This document shows positions 39,968 to 51,970 of a stretch of 64,000 nt of DNA, piece by piece; the stretch's first letter is position 1; every line of letters starts with the position of its first letter. The position numbers and the translations under genes are program-made. Source of the DNA: Pseudoscleropodium purum (Eukaryota > Streptophyta > Bryopsida > Hypnales > Brachytheciaceae). The stretch covers positions 8,122,001 to 8,186,000 of the forward strand of contig OZ017803.1 of assembly GCA_963969395.1 (NCBI GenBank), in the 5' to 3' direction. The notes beneath the pieces are model-generated. The model was not told the origin of the DNA. It saw nothing but the letters and a program-made list of their open reading frames with translations, and searched no databases.

Positions 39968-40281
39968 AATAGAATGAATAAAAGATTTTTAAATATATAT
40001 AAATAGAGAAAAACTAAGTTAAAATTTTTACCTAATGAAAAGATGATTTTTTCTAAATTGCTCGATTTGCCTTGGCTTTGAAATAAACTACATTTAATAC
40101 AATGATTCTTTAACCATGTAGTCAAGTGTTATGAAAATTGTCGTGGCTTTGACCTACTCCTTGACTACATGTGTGAAAATCTCAAACACAAAAAAGTGAA
40201 AATTTTGTTTTAAAATGGACAAACAAAAACGCTATCAATGTTGCCCCAAAATGCTAAGTTCACTTGGTCCTTTATGATTAA
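39968..40281 (-). mobile_element. Second half of the TTAA/CCCC host element split by copy K
   Basis: It continues the reverse-oriented repeat broken at 39061: ACTAAGTTAAAATTTTTACC, AATGATTCTTTAACCATGTA, ending TTGGTCCTTTATGATTAA with TTAA at 40278-40281. It corresponds to 17600-17907 in duplication copy 1. Confidence 0.6.
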
Positions 40282-40656
40282 TTAGGCTTTGCATTGCTTT
40301 GCAATTTGTTGATGATTCTATTGCAAGAAAAAAAAATACTTATTGAAATTTATTTATTTTTTATTTCGAATTTTCTTTTCAACTGCACAAAAGAAGTGAC
40401 ATTGCAAACATACCAAAATATTCTTATTACTCTTGTTTTTTCTATTTTGTTTAGCAATTGTTCACTCCTCGATTGACCAAGATTTTGTAGTTTAATCTAG
40501 GTATATTCTCTTTGATATATAGATAACAATGACTAAATTTTAAAAATAACATTAGAATTTTCTTTAAGAAAAATAATAAAATAGTCAAGTAACATAATAT
40601 TCATAGAAATTAGCATTCTTTACTTTACTATACCTCAAGACCCTTTTTTTGTTGTA

Positions 40657-41235
40657 TTAACCCCAAAAGGCATTTCATATCTAGGCTTTGTCAAACTTCT
40701 TTACATTCTACATTAGATCATACATTTCAAATTTTTCATATTTTTTCATAATAAAAAATAAAAAATTGAATTATATAGATTTTAAAACATCTTTGTAAAA
40801 ATCATAGTAATTGGAGAAATTTTAAATATTATATATGATTTGCAGAAGTATGTCAAGTGGTCAAATTGCATTGACTCTAGTTCAAAACTAGATTAGCAAA
40901 AATGAGGTCCTAGATGTAATGAACACAAAAATTTCAAAAAATCACAATATCAAGATAACCTCATTTCAAATCTGTTCCAATAAGTTTTACTCGAAAAATG
41001 ATAATAGTTTGCTTGTCATTGAATTTAGAAGGAATTTTGAAATTCCCCTTTCAAAATTTATAGAAAAATATTGGTGATAGCACTAGTGAATCTAACCGTA
41101 TGGATAGAATCTACAATTCAAAATCTACAACTTTCATTTGTACATCAATTCCAAAATATTCTTCCAAATAACACTTTATAACAGTTTTTCCTGAATCATC
41201 AAACTTGGAAATGGATCGAGACGTTTAGGGGTTAA
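40657..41235. mobile_element. TTAA/CCCC family element, copy J (short type)
   Basis: Left end TTAACCCCAAAAGGCA, right end GACGTTTAGGGGTTAA. In duplication copy 1 the matching flanks end exactly at TTAA (18401-18404) and resume exactly at TTAATACT (18907), which confirms these boundaries. Its 0.58-kb interior differs from the A/D/E type. No frame. Confidence 0.7.
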
Positions 41236-41691
41236 TACTGAAATTTTTCATTCAATTTAAAAAAATTGAACTTACAAAAATGACAACAATCTTTACAAAA
41301 AATTCAACTGAACATTCTCAATCCAGTAAAAGTAAAAGCAAATTATACATATCAATGTAATAAAAGCAAAAGCAAAAGGATGTCAAAGTGAAAGAAATAA
41401 TCAAAGTAAAAGAATACATTATAATAAATGTAAAAGACGAGCATCAATAATGTATATAAACCTTGACATAATTATATATTCCTTAAATATTTTGAAGACC
41501 AATGTCAATCTCTTTTAAACAAAAGTAAACATCACAATAAAGATTTACATCAATACAATATAAACACATTTCATTTCAAATTCAATTAAAAATAAGTTAT
41601 ATTTACTTTCTTATTAGATTATTATATTCTTAATTCAATTGAGTCTTCTACCAAATTTTCATTCATAAATTAAACCAAAAATAATTACAAA

Positions 41692-42069
41692 ATGGAATCA
41701 CTTTGCAAGTGTGGATTTTACGGCAACAAAGATTTTTATGGCATGTGCTCTCTTTGCTACAAGAAGCACATCAAAGATGCCATATATGATGACTTGCTCA
41801 ATCTAGGAGATTTAAAATTAGAAAGTAATGATGAACTTGAAGAACCAAAATCAAAGCCCGCAGAAAAAAAAGCAAGATGTCAAATTTGTAGAAGGAAAGT
41901 TGGACTTACACCAATTGTTTGCCGTTGTGGACACGTGTTTTGTGCATGCCATCGATATCCCAAGGAACACAAATGTACGTTTAATTACAAGGAAGAAGGG
42001 CGCAAACTTATCGAAAAAGAAAATCCAAAAATTCAAAGCAATCAATTCAAAGGGAATTTTTGTCCGTAG
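41692..42069 (+). CDS. A20/AN1 zinc-finger stress-associated protein, 125 aa
   Basis: Small intronless plant SAP-type protein. The A20-like finger at residues 5-22 is ESLCKCGFYGNKDFYGMCSL followed by C22; the first two cysteines are C5 and C7, closer than the usual C-x2-4-C, so zinc binding by this finger may be altered. An acidic linker (residues 29-60) leads to the AN1 finger with ligands C63, C66, C77, C79, C84, H87, H93 and C95 and the typical RRKVGLTPIVCRCGHVFC core, then YKEEGRKLIEKENP. Family members are induced by stress and act in ubiquitin signalling. The length is short for the family (commonly 150-180 aa). It lies in a segmental duplication with 19389-19670 and keeps the linker that copy has lost. 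ATG start chosen as the first in frame after the non-coding AT-rich leader. Confidence 0.92.
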   Translation: MESLCKCGFYGNKDFYGMCSLCYKKHIKDAIYDDLLNLGDLKLESNDELEEPKSKPAEKKARCQICRRKVGLTPIVCRCGHVFCACHRYPKEHKCTFNYKEEGRKLIEKENPKIQSNQFKGNFCP

Positions 42070-43059
42070 TTGACATAATTTGATCTTTTTTTTTTTTAAA
42101 GTTGAGATTTCATACAATTTGTATGCAAATTTGTTATATATAACACACATTGTATACTTATGTATGTAAAGTATTTATTACATATTAGAATACCAAAATA
42201 TTCAATCCATGTACATAAAGCTAATAATAGCAAATGAATTCTCATTACTTTACCATATATTTCTAAATGCACTATCAAAATAGCAACCCAATCATAATTG
42301 TACACAATATGAGAAACTCTTTGTGTATGTAGAAAAGGAGCAAATTAGAGAGTGTGCAAGTTAAGAGGGAGGACTGAACAAAGTTCTTTTCATTGCATTG
42401 CTTTGGGTTTGTAAATGTACTATAAAATGTTTCCACAATAATTATCATTTTTGGTAGAGAGGGTTAGCATTCCCAAATGAGAAATGAATTAAGGTTACAA
42501 ATGCAATTAAGGGTATGCTTGAAAATAGAAAGATTTGTTTTCACCCCTAACAAAATTTTAATTAAAAAATTACATTCCATAAAATTTTGGCATGTGACTT
42601 TTAGAAGTATTTTTTGGTTGGCACAAATTTATCTAATCAAATTTGTACACAACATGCAAAATTCTTTGAATATGTAGAAATCATGCAATTTCAAAGTATG
42701 CAATTAGTCTTGGTTGAGACAAGCACTTGGACAAAATAATTTCAAAAGTCATTGGTAGAAATAGCATCCTTGATCAATGAAGTGTTTAGGCTTAGGATTT
42801 GTCCACAAAGGTTTGTAGCTCCAATCTCAATGGACAAAATGGAGAAGTTTTGGGGCTAGTGTGGGAGTGGCTCCAAACTTCTCGAGTGGATAAGCTTTCT
42901 TGCTTTGTCGCAATGTTCTTCATTAATATTGCCAACAAGTTTGAATCAACCTCCAAATGAACTAACGGCACACAATAAAGCCTAATAACATAGAAGTACT
43001 TTGGAAGGCTAAAAAATTGGCTAGAGTGTCATTGTTTACACTTTTTCTAAGGTATACAA

Positions 43060-43500
43060 GCCTATCCATTTCCTCTAAATGTATAATTTTGTCATCCTAC
43101 TTTTGGCCCCAATTCCATCTAGAAACTCATCCAAATCCATTTATTTTTTGACAAAATCACTACCTTAATGCTAACAAGGGATAACCTGTCAATCTTCTAA
43201 CAATGAACACTTTAAGTACCATTGGATATATGGGAGAGCAGTTATGCAGGTTGTTTATAGGATGTTCACAACTCCACTCTATGAGTAATTTTGTAATTTC
43301 AAGGCAAATCACTTTGAAGTTCGTAGAAATCACAATTTGAATTGAAAAATTATAATTTTACTTGGATTTGATTCATGAAACAAGCCCACAAATCTAAAAA
43401 ACATGCACCTTTCTTGTCCGAATTGTCCCATAGATTAATTTGAATTGCTAATTAGGGTAGTAAAAGGCTTGTCTACCATCTAGAGGAACAATGACAATGC
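43060..43500 (+). repeat. Dispersed repeat (pair with 60595-61040)
   Basis: Both copies contain CATCCTA.TTTT..CCC, CCAAATCCATTTA, AACNTGTCAAT, GGTTGT.TATAGGA, TTTTGTAATTT and CTAATNAGGGTAGTAA-like blocks in the same order. Non-coding. Confidence 0.6.
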
Positions 43501-43619
43501 ACCAAGTACTAAGGTAACCACATCTAAAATAGATTGAATAAGTTGTTCAGTACAAAACTCCATTCTCATATTGAATTTTTTGTGGGATCCTCCTGGTAGT
43601 CCAAAGGAGATTTTAGATT

Positions 43620-43800
43620 CCCTTAGGCTGCATTTTTTAGACACCATATGAATAAACCATGAATATTCAAAGTATTAAAAATAGGTGTTTCTAAAATTGA
43701 CCCTACACTCTCATGAATAGTGTGAGTACATTTCAGTATAGGAGTTGGTTCTAGAAAGGGTTTGAAATTAGGTGTAGTTACCTTAATTATCCATCCATCC
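43620..43800 (+). repeat. Dispersed repeat of the 'ACACCATATGAATAAA' type
   Basis: It shares ACACCATATGAATAAACCAT, TCTCATGA and AGTTACCTTA with 1485-1670 (same strand) and, inverted, with 44700-44880; fragments occur at 37400 and 54450. It may be the end of a larger repeat, since these copies neighbour other repeat ends. Confidence 0.5.
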
Positions 43801-44099
43801 ATCCGTTCACCCATTTCAATTGCTAATATGGGGTATTAAATTTTCGTACTCATCACATGTATTGGCAAATAAGTTACACAGCATTCAGACTGCAATGCAC
43901 TCAAATTCCATTTCATTTGTTCCCCAAAAAAATGGAAAAAATATATATATTTTTTTTTTAAAGGACTGAAATGCACTCAATCTGATGAACATGCCAGACT
44001 GAGTAATGTACATACAGCATCATAATCCCACTGAGCTCCTTTGTGTTACAGAGAATGTCACCACTCCAGTATCTTACATGCCCCCCCACCCCATCATTT

Positions 44100-44190
44100 T
44101 TGCATTGCCTGTTTCTGCAAATTTCAAAAATCCGGCACAGGGGTCCCGGGGTCCCCGGGTCCCGGGTCCCAAGGGGTTCCAATAATACAA
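44100..44190. other. GC-rich palindromic block
   Basis: Alternating GGGTCCC, GGGGTCCCC and CCCGGG words make an almost self-complementary 40-bp core (44140-44181) in AT-rich DNA. Frames across it are compositional artefacts. It lies within a repeat (43960-44700) whose 3' part matches 47800-48030. Confidence 0.7.
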
Positions 44191-44449
44191 CCCTGCTCAT
44201 CCAGCACAAAAGCTGTGGCCACTACTTCAGTTCATCTCTGGTTCTTATTAACGGAGTACTGGAAACTCTCAAGCACAGCCTTACCAGGATTTCAACTTGG
44301 AAATTTTGTCGTGTAGTTTTTGTGATAAACTGATTGTTTGAAGAACAAGGAACTTTTTGATGGGTAAGTTAAGCAAGGAACAAAAAAAACCTGCCTAATT
44401 GACTTGTAAGGTAGAGTCTGCTCTTGGAACGTGTAATTAAGAGCTGATT

Positions 44450-44700
44450 GCCTCCTGCAGGGGAAGCTAAAACTTCTTGAAACAATTTTTCAGTAAATTT
44501 TCTTAGGAAGAAAAAGGGAATTGGCATCAAACATACCCAAGTTGTTTCGTATTTTGGGGACCTTCTTGGAATTAGTTACAAGTGTTTGAAGTTCAAACAC
44601 ATTAGTCACTAAAAGCGACCACCTCTTGAAATGTGTACTTTTGGTACATTGAAGAAAGCAAAATGTACCTATGTATGGCGATTGCTTTTAGAATAGACCA
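44450..44700 (+). repeat. Dispersed repeat (copies at 47800-48030 and, weaker, 62850-63020)
   Basis: Shared ordered words: ACCCAAGTTGTTTC, TATTTTxxGG, AAATCGACCACCTC-like (here AAAGCGACCACCTCTTGAAA) and ACATTGAAGA. Non-coding. Both nearby GC-rich blocks (44.1 and 47.4 kb) precede a copy of this repeat. Confidence 0.6.
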
Positions 44701-44884
44701 CCTTTGTCAACACCTTAGTTGGGTGTAAGGTAATTGCACCTAAATTGTGACCTCAAGATTCTCGTTTGAAACGTGGAGCTTCTATTCATGAGAGTTTATT
44801 GGTCATTTTTGGATGCACCTATTTTCAACCTTTTGAGGATTTATTGTTTATTCATATGGTAATCTAAAAATGCATATGGTATCT

Positions 44885-47170
44885 AAAATCTTTTTTGACT
44901 TTCAACAAGTGGGGGATAAATGTTGAGCATGTAAACCAGATAAACATATCCAAAAGACATGCAATTGATCTAAATTTGCAATTTCTAGTAGTGCCTTTAT
45001 GGATTTACATAGCCAATAATAATCTACTACTATTAGTGAGATTCAACAAAAACTTAAGTAATCTAGTAATATGAACTATGCTCAATTGCTAATATAATTG
45101 GCTCCAAGTGTTTAGGATTTAAGGTAGTGTGATTTACCATAAATGATTCCAAAATTAGCTACTATTAAAAGTGGTAGTGTATTTCAAAATAATGTATTGA
45201 TGTCTTTTCTTGAATTCAATTCACATTCCATGTATTACATGCTTATGAAAATAAGAACAACTTTATATAAACATGAAACTTGTTAATTGAAATGAAGGAA
45301 AATTTAAATAGTAAAAACCATGTGATTTATATGCATTTTGTAAGTGAATCAAAAGTGTTTGGTCTATGGGAAAAGAATAAGACAAAATTTATACTAATAC
45401 CAAAACATTCTTAAATAGACCATGAAGGGTATCTTTTATTTCTTCAATTTGCCTTCTTATAGCCAAAAATGCTACTATAGAAAGGAGACCCATGCCTTTC
45501 CATTCAAGAATGATTTATGTTATAATATATTCCAATTTTTTTTTTCAAATTTAAATAAATATTTGTTAAATTTCCAAAGGCTAAGAATACAATGTAGTTA
45601 TACTTTTCATCAAAAGAACTACAAAGGCACTAAATAATTGTTAATTCTTTATGTCTATTCAAAATTAACATGTATACTTACTACGACTTTTAATATCCAT
45701 TTTTTGATCAAATATTTGAGATGCTTGAACATTTTTATAGTAAGTTATTACACTTAAAGAAATTTGAATTATTTCCTGATTTTTTTTTCAATATAATACA
45801 AATGTGTATAAAACAATACAATTTCACCATTTTTAAAATCATAATTAAGTAAACCTGTATTATTTCCAACACAATTGTTTTAGATTGATCAAAAGAATTA
45901 GCTAGAATAACGTAAATTTCTTCTAGTGTTATGTGTGGTGCCCATTTTTTTTTAAAAAATTTATCTAGTTTTGATAATTTTTGTTGCAATTGGTTGATTA
46001 CTCCCAATAGTCAATATTAACCAAAATAATTCTTCCAAGACAATTTTCTACCAATTAAATCCCTTCCATTTTTAACTTACAAATTTATCATTTTAAATGT
46101 TAATTTGATTGCTCTATCTCAAATGGCATAAACCCAAAATAAATTTAGTCATGGAATCCAAAATAAACCTAGAATAGAAGTACCTATTTCAAATAACTTA
46201 AGCATTTTAGCCTATATGATGTAGGAAAGTTGTAGAGAAATTGAATTTATTGTGTGCAAAAATAATGATGAAGAAAAATGCAAAAAAAAAAAAAATCAAT
46301 TTTTTTCTCCGAAAATGAATAGTTTATTGAATTTAATTTTGGATTTTTCAAGTGAACCCATTTTGGTATCATAGACTCACCTATTCTCGTTACCTTTGGC
46401 ACTTTTTCTTAAGCCAAAAAGCAAGAGAGATGAATGGACAATGAATCTTCTTTAATAAATAGTGCATTCAATTGTTGTCTACAATAGGGGTACCCTATGC
46501 AACCATCATAGGGGGCCTATCCGGAATAGGTTCTTCTACCATATTAGAGTGTCCTTAATTGTTACAATGACAATAGTAAAGTTGGGCTAATTATCTTGAT
46601 GCCTTTTTGGTAGCATACCCTTAGACCATTTCAATATCATTTTTCTAATTATTTTGATATTGAATTGGCATAGAGGTTGACACCAAATTATTTTCATTTT
46701 GTTTCAATGCACCATATTCACACACCTTGAAGTTCCCAATGAATGTTGCTAAAACAATGTCAAAATAGATTTTTTTTTTTTTACCCAATTTGCCTTTGAT
46801 TCACCTTATTATCATCCCAATCTTTGCAACAAGAGGCCCTTGCATTTTAGATTTAGAAAGCTTGTTGAGCCCTTCAACTTGCTTAGTATACCATAATAAA
46901 TGATATATGCTTGAAAATCCCTCCAACCAATGTATTCTAGGGGGCAATTTTATCACTCAGAATTCATAAAAAAAAATTTGACGAAGTATTGAATAATAGA
47001 TTTCCCAATTTTCAATGGATGAAATCACTCAACTTCTACAATACATACTCTAAAGACAATATTGCTCTATCATGGATGACTTTACACACACTTTTGGATG
47101 AATATATGTATTTTCATCTATGTTTTTCATATTCCATCCATGATGTAAATAAATACCTTCACCACTCCAC
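44885..47170. other. Gene-free AT-rich DNA
   Basis: Frames up to about 90 codons occur (for example 45735-46007 minus) without any family signature. Confidence 0.4.
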
Positions 47171-47339
47171 TCATGCACTGCCTAAAAATAAATGACAAAA
47201 AATCCCAGCCCCCAACATTCTTGAAGTCTCTCCTACGTGTCTCAATTGAACTGGCCGACTCTGTCTCTCAATCCTCCACCTGGTGGATGCATTAGTGGCG
47301 AAACATGTTGAAAATGGCCTATGCAGGTTGAGCCTCTGC

Positions 47340-47430
47340 AACTGCTGATCCCCAGCCGTCCACGGTACCCAACTCCCTACCATACCCCCTCCAGATACCG
47401 GTACCGGTACAGGGCTTCTGAGTCCCGGAT
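47340..47430. other. GC-rich block with ACCGGTACCGGTAC palindromes
   Basis: It contains ATACCGGTACCGGTAC and CCACGGTACCCAAC in an AT-rich region, upstream of the repeat shared with 44450. I could not find a target-site duplication. The frames crossing it show no family. Confidence 0.55.
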
Positions 47431-48998
47431 GGCTGAGGATGCTCATTCCCTGCCCTGTGAAATTTTGAGCTATTTGAGCTTATTGCAATCTGCAGCAACT
47501 CATGACTGAAATCTGACCAAAAGCTGTTGATAGGTGGAAGTAATGGTGTGCAATCAGCAAATTTACAGGCGAGGAGTTCAACCGTACAGTACAGTAGTGC
47601 AGTCAGTTTGACAGTCCGTATAAGTGACTGCTATAACTTAGAAAAAGGTTTCAAATTTTGACAGTCATCATAGAAGTTAAGTTGTAAGGGAGAACAGCCC
47701 ATCATGGACAAAAAAAAAACACCATTATAGGTACCTACACTAAATAAGCTAGGAGGTCCAAACATGGACCACCCAACAACTGATTTGCATTTTGGAGGAA
47801 GCTTAATTCCGTGAAGCATTTTTCAATAAATTTGCATTGAAAGGAAAAATGGAGTTGACACCTACCCAAGTTGTTTCATATTTTTTGGCCCGTTGTGGAC
47901 TTTTACTTACAAATTTTTGAATTTGCAACAAAAACTCATTTTGACAAGCTCTGAAATCGACCACCTCCTCAAATGTAGATCACATGTACATTGAAGAGTG
48001 CCAAATGTGCCTCTAGAGCTTGTTCCATTTTGAAGCTTACTCCATTCCAGGACCTTCTATATTAGTGTAATTAGGTTGGCCCGCACTAATTTTTTAAAAT
48101 TTGACACTATATTAGTATTTATTGTTAGCGTACAAAATTGCATTACTTTTGAATTATGTATTGTTGTAAATAAAACTCATGAACTTCCTATGTATACAAA
48201 TGGAAATATATGTACAAGAATTTGTTGACTTGGATGGCTTGTAACTAAGGAACTTTCTTGGGGATAAGGCAACCTAAATGTTAAAGCAACCTATTTTTAT
48301 TGTTAGTGAAATTAGGTTGCCTTAACAATTAGGTTGCTTTACCTAGAAAAGTTACCTCATATAGATTCACCACTTGTTCATGTGGAGGCCCATGCTATGC
48401 TTTGAACCAAGCGCTAAATCAATACACCAATCCATACCGCATATATAATTCTTAGTTGACAAAAATTATTCAATCTTTCTATAATAACAATAAATATAAT
48501 GTGAAAAGTTATCTCATGACTCACCGCTTGTCCATATAGAGGCACACACAACTCTATGAATTGGGCCAAGAAAACCAAATCAAATCATGTATTCGTATGC
48601 CTTTCAATTCTTGGGGTTATTTTAATAAGCTTGTTGAGAGCATGAATGTATAAAAAAATTTAGCCCAACTAGACCCATCTATCATAGTTGCCTAAAACTA
48701 TCTACAACTTTAAAAAATTGTCTTTTAGAGGCATAAGTTTTTATCTAAATTGAATCGGTCTAAATTTTGTAGGCATCGAGCTAGTAATAAAACACACGTC
48801 TAGTTAAAATTTTACAAGAATTCAACAAATATTGCACAAGGAAGGGCTTGCCCAAGAGTAGGAAATGGCCTAACTAATTATGCCTCAAGACTTTTAAGGT
48901 TCAATAAAAAAAATACAAAATTGCCACTCTACAATATTTCACCACTAATGAACCCCTTGTTTGGAGAGCTTGCACATGGGATTAGGGTAGTTTTGAAC

Positions 48999-49534
48999 TT
49001 AACCCCTAAGAGACCAAGTAACTATTCCACATATGTAAGAGATCTTGTGTGATTACATGCAAGGTATGAACATGATCCCCTATAGTGGGAATATAATTTT
49101 TTCCTATTGAGATGCTCGGATTAAAAGTTATGTTGCCTTAAACATTTCAAGCATTCCTTGCAGCTTTGGGTAATATGTGCAAAATTTCTCTACTACTTTT
49201 GAAATTTGGCAGGTATGTATCTTACATAATATGAAATGCAAATATCAAGAAAATAACCATGTATTTGTATACAAATCTCACTCTAGGAGGAGTTAAAAGT
49301 CTATTGGACTTGTTAGACAAGGTTTGAAAATAACATTTTCTTCTAACTTCAAACATTATAATTATTCAATTAATGTAGTCAAAAGTTTCTTGAATTTTTT
49401 TCACATATTCTTGTAGTAGTCTAGTACAAATTTGAAAAAAAAAACTTTTTTTTCATTTTCTTTTCTCACTACCCTAATAAGTGGCAATTTTCACAATTTC
49501 TATGCAAAATGTGCCTTAGTCCTTTAGGTGTTAA
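48999..49534 (+). mobile_element. TTAA/CCCC family element, copy H (0.54-kb subfamily)
   Basis: Left end TTAACCCCTAAGAGACCAAG, right end TTAGTCCTTTAGGTGTTAA. The interior matches copy I (53184-53704) in reverse orientation: AACTTCAAACATTATA versus TATAATGTTTGAAGTT. Confidence 0.7.
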
Positions 49535-50494
49535 ATGGGTACAATGCATTAGCACATAAATACTTCTAAAAAAACTTAACACTTCTAATGAAAATTGTTG
49601 GCATTGAACAATATACTTTTTTGTTCTTCATTACATGTCTTCCTAGAATAGAGTAAGTATTTATACAATTGTATAATATATAAAGTATGTACGCCCAATT
49701 TTGGCCCTTAGGTCATTGCACTTATTCAAACTAATTGGATTTTTGAACAAAAACATTTGTATAACCTAAACCCTAAATCTCTATATGTAGTTGAGGCCTC
49801 ATTCATTCTTCCACAATATGAAAGAGCACGTTGGATTATGACTGAAATTATATAGAAGGGAATTAGAAGAACTATACTTGCATCCAAAAGGACAAGAATA
49901 GTTCCATAGCCTATAATAGGAAGCTATATGAATTTGTTTTGATTACCAATAAAAAAAAGTTATTTTCAAAATTTGGTTGACTGAAATGCATGTAAAATAT
50001 TCTGTGATTTTCAGGTCTATTGCCTATAAAAATTTGTGAATTTGCCTAGTGTAATTATACACAATGACCATAGAGGCCACAATAGACTTTCTACTATATA
50101 TGGTGGTATTCACTATTACTACAAAAAATGCAAAGTACAATTGCTTCCTAAAGAATTCATTTTGTTGCCATGACTTTTTTTTCTTTTTGTAGTTGATTAA
50201 TTTTGTATTTTCTATCTTTTCCTAACTAATTAGAGGTCTCTAATTTCAATTATGAACTCAAAGTTTTCATCTATGTTCAATAATAAATTCAAGTATTTTT
50301 TCATTTCCTTAAAAAGTATTGGGATGGCTATTCCAATTAGAAAAATAAATAGCTCTTTTTTATCATATTCACACACTTTTTAATCCAAATATGGCAATTT
50401 AAAAAAATATATTTTAGAAAAGAATAAAATTAGCAAAATAAGACTGGTTTTAATTTTGATGGTGCATAAAAAAGTTGATATAGGTTGGTTATCC

Positions 50495-51403
50495 TTAACC
50501 CCTAAAGGACCAAACTACGCTTTTTGGCAACCTAGAAATTTTGGGCAAGTGCATGTGATTAGAGATTTCCATCTTATTGGCCCAACATTTGATAGAAGGT
50601 GTGGACAAGGAATATCTTTGACGTGCACTAAATTTTAAGACATTTAAAAATATGAGTCAAAAGTTATAGCCTAATATGTAGTTTGTTTTTCAACTTAGGT
50701 AGTCCAAGCAAATCTGAAAAAATCATTTTTTTCAAAAATCCAAATTTGAAATTGGTTTTCTAGATTTAAATATGCATTAAAAGCTTTGAATCATTCCATT
50801 TTGATCAATGAGTCAAAAGTTACGAGGTGTTTTAGTTTGTAGGCAGTTATGGATTTTCTATCCCAAAATAAACTTTTAAGTCCTTTGAACTCAATTTTCA
50901 ATATTTTGGGAAAAAAATAAAATATTAGGTGAAGATCATTTATTACAACATTACAACCATTGGATTGGCATTTTTCAATTCTATAAATAAATTGTTAATA
51001 ATTTTGAATTTTGAAACATTCTCTACATCTTTTTACTTACTATTTTTTTCCTATATGATGTACAATTCCAAGTGATCTGAAAATTTTCAAGCATGTAGCC
51101 AACATGCCTTGAAGAATGAATCCAAAGAGTTGCAATCATTTTGAACATTTTTCATACAAATGTGACCTTGTGAAGTTTAGCTACTTGGTTGTTTGTAGGG
51201 ACAAAAAAATGATTTTTGTCACTTCAAATGCTAATATCTTGCAATCTACATGGTGGAAATTTCTGAAATTTCTACCACATGTTTCCAAACAAGTGTAGTA
51301 TAAGATCCTACATTTACAAATCCTAAATTTTGAAACTTGTATAAGATATGGTAGTTCTGGAGCGTTTTTGGCGAAAACATAGTCAAGGAACTTTAGGGAT
51401 TAA
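50495..51403 (+). mobile_element. TTAA/CCCC family element, copy D
   Basis: Left end TTAACCCCTAAAGGACCAAA, right end AAGGAACTTTAGGGATTAA; 0.91 kb. Alignable end to end with copies A and E (GAATCATTCCATTTTGATCA, TTTCCTATATGATGTA, GGAGCGTTTTTGGCGAAAAC). The short frames inside are shared noise. Confidence 0.8.
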
Positions 51404-51639
51404 GTAGAGTGCTCAACCCCAATCCAATTGGAAGCCACCACATCATCACCATAATAATGGAGCAAAAAACACTCCCCAATACAACCAACATTGGTCTCTC
51501 TTTATTCCTAGGTTCACCACTCTCCTTTCTAAACAACCAAATCTAGAAAATTAGTCCAACTATAAATGATCCACAACTTGATTCAAAATAGGGAAATTCA
51601 TAATTGCTAGACCTTTCCAAACATTGTTATAAATATTAA

Positions 51640-51970
51640 AAAAATTAAACCTTTCCTAGCCTTTGGGGCATGGAAAGTCTTTTTTTAAATGTAAAATCTT
51701 TCCCTCCCCTTCTTTTTATAATGCAAGAAAGTCCATTTCAAGTTTGGATTGCTGGCTTTGCATTGGATCGATTTTTTTAAGAAGTGATTGGAGTGGAACG
51801 AGGTCCACTTCCCTCCCTCCACTAACTAGAAAATTCTGGTACTATCCATGTTTCCGCTCATGGATTGGGAATGCCATTGCCCTCATCCCTGCCCGGCAAA
51901 ACACCATTTCGACGTTTAATTTTGAAATTTTTGTACTGATATACTACCATAAAATCAAGTAGGGGTTTAA
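51640..51970 (+). repeat. Repeat fragment related to 59105-59300
   Basis: Both carry TTTTTTTAAATGTAAAAT, TTCTTTTTATAATxCA-like and TTTGCATTGGAT words in order. The 99-codon open stretch at 51663 contains no recognisable domain and is taken as part of the repeat. Confidence 0.4.

Larger units (their letters stand above)
38935..42800 (+). repeat. Segmental duplication, copy 2 (with longer A20/AN1 gene)
   Basis: Collinear with 17430-20415 but interrupted by two TTAA/CCCC insertions (39062-39967 and 40657-41235). Matching blocks: ATATTGAAAATTGAGTTCAA, GACATTGCAAACATACCAAA, ACAACAATCTTTACAAAAAA, the A20/AN1 frame, and AAAATAATTTCAAAAGTCAT at the 3' end. Confidence 0.75.

Noticed and set aside
41851..42150. 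Antisense and alternative frames over the A20/AN1 genes (also 19408-19674, 19449-19646, 41828-42073)
   Set aside because: Shadows of the zinc-finger frame, which alone keeps the cysteine/histidine pattern.
43940..43962. AT-rich tract as a possible TATA box
   Set aside because: No gene follows on either strand; this is simple AT/T-run sequence.
44041..44333. Overlapping 91-96 codon frames on the plus strand
   Set aside because: They cross the GGGTCCC palindromic block; the glycine/proline-rich translation is a composition effect and no domain is visible.
47171..47446. 91-codon minus-strand frame
   Set aside because: It crosses the ACCGGTACC block, with no family signature and no support from the homologous repeat near 44.1 kb.
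51420..51970. Possible LINE coding relic
   Set aside because: Minus-strand fragments vaguely resemble a decayed frame, but stops are frequent and no reverse-transcriptase motif is visible.
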